Assembly: GCA_900550615.1 (NCBI GenBank)
Contig: URSX01000080.1
Span: 1 to 7,900, forward strand
Direction: 5' to 3'
Length of the DNA stretch: 7,900 nt
From: an uncultured Eubacteriales bacterium
GTDB lineage: Bacteria > Bacillota > Clostridia > Oscillospirales > Oscillospiraceae
Position numbers and translations under genes: made by a program. Positions 5,397-7,900 of this stretch are shown piece by piece. Below the pieces are notes generated by a model. That model was not told where the DNA came from and did not search any database. It worked only from the letters and a program-made list of their open reading frames with translations. How positions within the stretch are numbered: position 1 is the stretch's first letter; each line of letters begins with the position of its first letter.

Positions 5397-7137
5397 TGTG
5401 AAAACCCCCTGGGCCGCCCATATGGGGGATGTGCCCATGCATCTGGAGTATTTTGGCGGCTCCATGTTCCAGGCGCTGGAGCTGATGGCCCAGAAGTATC
5501 CCAACAACATCGCCTTTGACTTTATGGGCAAGTCCACTACCTACCGCAAAATGATCCAGGAAATCGAGCGGTGTGCCAAGAGCCTGAAGGTGCTGGGCAT
5601 CCGGGCCGGGGACCGGGTGACCATCGCCATGCCCAACTGTCCCCAGGCCATCTACATGTTCTACGCGGTGAACCTGGTGGGCGGCATTGCCAACATGATC
5701 CACCCCCTGTCCGCGGAAAAGGAGATCGAGTTCTACCTCAACGAGTCCAACTCCGTGACTGCCATCACCCTGGATCAGTTTTACAACAAATTTGAGCACA
5801 TCCGCCAGAATACCGGCATCGTGAACATCATCATCGCCTCCGTGAAGGACGCACTGAGTCAGCCCGTCCGGGCGGGCTACATGCTCACTGAGGGGCGGAA
5901 GATCCAGAAAATTCCCGACGACGCCCCGGTGATCCGGTGGAAGGAGTTCATGGATCTGAGCCGCCACTGCTTCTATAAAAATTTCCGGGTGGACCGCAAG
6001 GCCGGAGACCCCGCCGTGATCCTCTATTCCGGCGGCACCACCGGCACCACCAAGGGCATTGTCCTCACCAACGGCAACTTCAACGCCCTGGCCAAGCAGA
6101 TCATCGCCACCAACCCCATGTTCCGGCCCGGGGACAAGATGCTGGCCGCTATGCCCCTGTTCCACGGGTTTGGTTTGGGCGTGTGCGTCCACTCTATGCT
6201 GGCCAGCGGCGGCCGGTGCATCCTCATCCCCCGGTTCACCGCCAAAAGCTATGCCAAGCAGATCGTGAAGTACAAGTGTAACTTCATCGCAGGTGTGCCC
6301 ACCCTGTATGAGGCACTGCTGCGCCTGCCCAGCATGGGTGGTGCCGACCTCTCCAGCCTCAAGGGCGTTTTCTCCGGCGGCGACAGCCTGTCCATCGAGC
6401 TGAAGAAGAAGTTCGACAAGTTCCTCTACGATCACCACGCCGTCATCCAGGTGCGGGAGGGCTACGGCACCACCGAGACCGTTACCGCCTGCTGCCTGAC
6501 GCCGGTGAATATGTACAAGGAGGGCTCCATCGGCCTGCCCTTCCCGGACACCTACATCAAGATCGTCAAGCCCGGCACCGACGAGGAGGTGCCCTACGGC
6601 ACAGAGGGCGAAATTTTGCTGGCCGGGCCTACCGTGATGAAGGAATACATGAATCATCCTCAGGAGACAGCCGAGACCCTGCGCAGACACGACGACGGCC
6701 TGACATGGGTGTATACCGGCGACCTGGGCACCATGGATAACGAGGGCTTCATCTACTTCCGGGGCCGGGCCAAGCGGATGATCATCTCCTCGGGCTACAA
6801 CGTGTATCCCGGGCAGATCGAGAACATTCTGGACGCCCACGAGGACGTGCAGATGAGCTGCGTCATCGGTGTGCCGGATGCCTATCGGATGCAGAAGGTA
6901 AAGGCCTTTGTGATGCTGAAGCCGGGCGTGGAAAAGAGCCAGGCCACCAAGGACGCCCTCATGAGCTACTGCCGCAAGCATATCGCCAAGTACGCTATGC
7001 CCTACGACATCGAGTTCAGGGACGAGCTGCCCAAGACCCTGGTGGGCAAGGTGGCCTACCGGGTGCTGGAGGAGGAAGAGCTGCAGCGCATACAGGCTGC
7101 CCAGGCGGAAACGACGGATACCGAGAACCAAAATTGA
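5389..7137 (+). CDS. AMP-forming acyl-CoA synthetase/ligase
   Basis: This 582-residue ANL-superfamily enzyme is expected to activate a carboxylic acid with ATP to an acyl-adenylate and then pass it to CoA. The core motifs are present in order: the phosphate-binding loop YSGGTTGTTKG at 213-223 (with T in place of the usual P before the lysine), GYGTTE at 358-363, YTGD at 442-445, RGRAKRMI at 458-465, GYNVYPGQIE at 469-478, and the C-terminal PKTLVGK at 548-554 with K554 as the expected adenylation lysine. The length suits medium or long-chain fatty acyl-CoA ligases, but the substrate cannot be set from sequence. The start at 5389 follows GAAGGAGGAAG and lies inside the end of the acyltransferase-like gene. 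A soluble cytosolic protein is likely; no signal peptide was seen. Confidence 0.92.
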   Translation: MSDVKTPWAAHMGDVPMHLEYFGGSMFQALELMAQKYPNNIAFDFMGKSTTYRKMIQEIERCAKSLKVLGIRAGDRVTIAMPNCPQAIYMFYAVNLVGGIANMIHPLSAEKEIEFYLNESNSVTAITLDQFYNKFEHIRQNTGIVNIIIASVKDALSQPVRAGYMLTEGRKIQKIPDDAPVIRWKEFMDLSRHCFYKNFRVDRKAGDPAVILYSGGTTGTTKGIVLTNGNFNALAKQIIATNPMFRPGDKMLAAMPLFHGFGLGVCVHSMLASGGRCILIPRFTAKSYAKQIVKYKCNFIAGVPTLYEALLRLPSMGGADLSSLKGVFSGGDSLSIELKKKFDKFLYDHHAVIQVREGYGTTETVTACCLTPVNMYKEGSIGLPFPDTYIKIVKPGTDEEVPYGTEGEILLAGPTVMKEYMNHPQETAETLRRHDDGLTWVYTGDLGTMDNEGFIYFRGRAKRMIISSGYNVYPGQIENILDAHEDVQMSCVIGVPDAYRMQKVKAFVMLKPGVEKSQATKDALMSYCRKHIAKYAMPYDIEFRDELPKTLVGKVAYRVLEEEELQRIQAAQAETTDTENQN

Positions 7138-7167
7138 CGCGCTTGCGCGGAGCAGGAGGAAGATCGT

Positions 7168-7900
7168 ATGGATAAAGATATACGGCGGCACTACACGCTG
7201 CTGGTAGACTTTCTGGGCCATATCCTCGGCCCGGACTATGAAGTGGCCCTCCATGAGCTGACGGATGATTCCAACCAGATCATCGCCATCTCCAACGGCG
7301 AGCTGACAGGCAGGCACCTGGGTTCCCCCCTGAGCAACAAGATGCTGGAGTACCTCTCCGGCCATCTGTACGAGACCCAGGACTATGTGCTGAGCTTTGA
7401 GAGCACCTCTGTCACCGGAAAGAAGATGCACTCCAACAGTCTGTTCATCAAGGATCGCACAGGCAGCGTGGTGGGCCTGCTGTGCATCAACTTCGACAGC
7501 AGCCGCTATCAGGCGCTGAGCAAGCAGGTGATGGATTTGTGCGGCGGGGTGCTGACTCCGGCGGAGCCCAGCGGCACCAGCCTCATCGTGGATGAAAACG
7601 ACCCCTCGGAGTCGCCCCGGGAGCAGGGCTTCCCCACCTCCATCGCCGGCGCCACCGCCAGCATCGTGTCCTCGGTAGTGGCCAACTATCCGGTGGATGT
7701 GGACCGGCTGAACCAGGACGAAAAGATGGAGATCATGGAGATCCTGGACCGCAAGGGCGTGTTTTTGCTCAAGGGCTCTGTGAGCTTCGTGGCCAAGGAG
7801 CTGCACAGCTCCGAGGCCAGCATTTACCGCTACCTGGGAAAGCTCAACAACCGCAGCGTCCCTGAACTCAGTAATGCCGAGCATCTGCGCGACCTGCGCG
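7168..7900 (+). CDS. YheO-like PAS-HTH transcriptional regulator (3' end cut off)
   Basis: This open frame runs from ATG at 7168 to the window edge without a stop, giving 244 codons. The N-terminal half matches the YheO-like PAS domain: GPDYEVALHEL at 21-31, NGELTGRHLGSPLS at 43-56, and VVGLLCINFD at 101-110. The C-terminal part matches the associated helix-turn-helix: LNQDEKMEIMEILDRKGVFL at 181-200, KGSV at 202-205, then VAKELHSSEASIYRYLGKLN at 208-227. E. coli YheO has about 240 residues, so only a short tail should be missing. AGGAGGA at 7154-7160 supports the start. It lies 30 nt after the acyl-CoA ligase and probably belongs to the same operon as a ligand-responsive regulator; the ligand is unknown. 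A small GC-rich palindrome (CGCG/CGCG, 7138-7149) in the gap lacks a T tract. Confidence 0.88.
   Translation, partial: MDKDIRRHYTLLVDFLGHILGPDYEVALHELTDDSNQIIAISNGELTGRHLGSPLSNKMLEYLSGHLYETQDYVLSFESTSVTGKKMHSNSLFIKDRTGSVVGLLCINFDSSRYQALSKQVMDLCGGVLTPAEPSGTSLIVDENDPSESPREQGFPTSIAGATASIVSSVVANYPVDVDRLNQDEKMEIMEILDRKGVFLLKGSVSFVAKELHSSEASIYRYLGKLNNRSVPELSNAEHLRDLR

Noticed and set aside
5194..7884. An 896-codon minus-strand open frame opposite the ligase and regulator genes
   Set aside because: It is antisense to two well-recognised proteins, is rich in His, Gly, Val and Leu as expected from the complement of GC-biased codons, and shows no family motif.

Overview
The window is a GC-rich stretch of bacterial chromosome with strong AGGAGG-type ribosome binding sites, sigma-A-like promoters, intrinsic terminators and several palindromic intergenic repeats. 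The proteins and repeat style suggest a Bacillota (Firmicutes) gut anaerobe of the Oscillospiraceae type (the Flavonifractor/Oscillibacter neighbourhood). That placement is an inference from protein style and base composition; the window holds no rRNA gene or other phylogenetic marker. No rRNA, tRNA, CRISPR array or transposase gene was seen.

Left part, minus strand (163-2494): a pseudouridine catabolism operon read right to left. A PfkB-family kinase with an N-terminal winged helix-turn-helix (probable pseudouridine kinase) comes first, then pseudouridine-5'-phosphate glycosidase (psuG), then a small DUF1294 membrane protein whose start overlaps the psuG stop by 4 nt. The operon ends at a perfect 14-bp intrinsic terminator (116-147). 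Together the two enzymes would turn pseudouridine into uracil and ribose 5-phosphate. No pseudouridine transporter is visible here. Positions 1-115 carry no gene, only palindromic repeat modules.

Middle (2495-4311): a divergent intergenic region with back-to-back promoters for the kinase operon and asnS. Between the asnS promoter and the asnS start lies a roughly 200-nt fold-back sequence with imperfect inverted ends and flanking ATACTG copies. It looks like a small MITE-like insertion that became the asnS 5' leader. A complete asparaginyl-tRNA synthetase (464 aa) follows, with a tandem stop and a strong terminator.

Right part, plus strand (4330-7900): after a perfect 16-bp hairpin repeat and an extended -10 promoter comes an apparent operon. 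It contains a free-standing E2/CAT-fold acyltransferase-like protein lacking the usual catalytic histidine, an AMP-forming acyl-CoA ligase overlapping it by 8 nt, and a YheO-like (PAS plus HTH) regulator that runs off the window edge at 244 codons. The regulator probably senses a ligand linked to the pathway and controls the operon. The acyl substrate cannot be read from sequence. This cassette, with its histidine-less acyltransferase-like protein, is the least understood part of the window.
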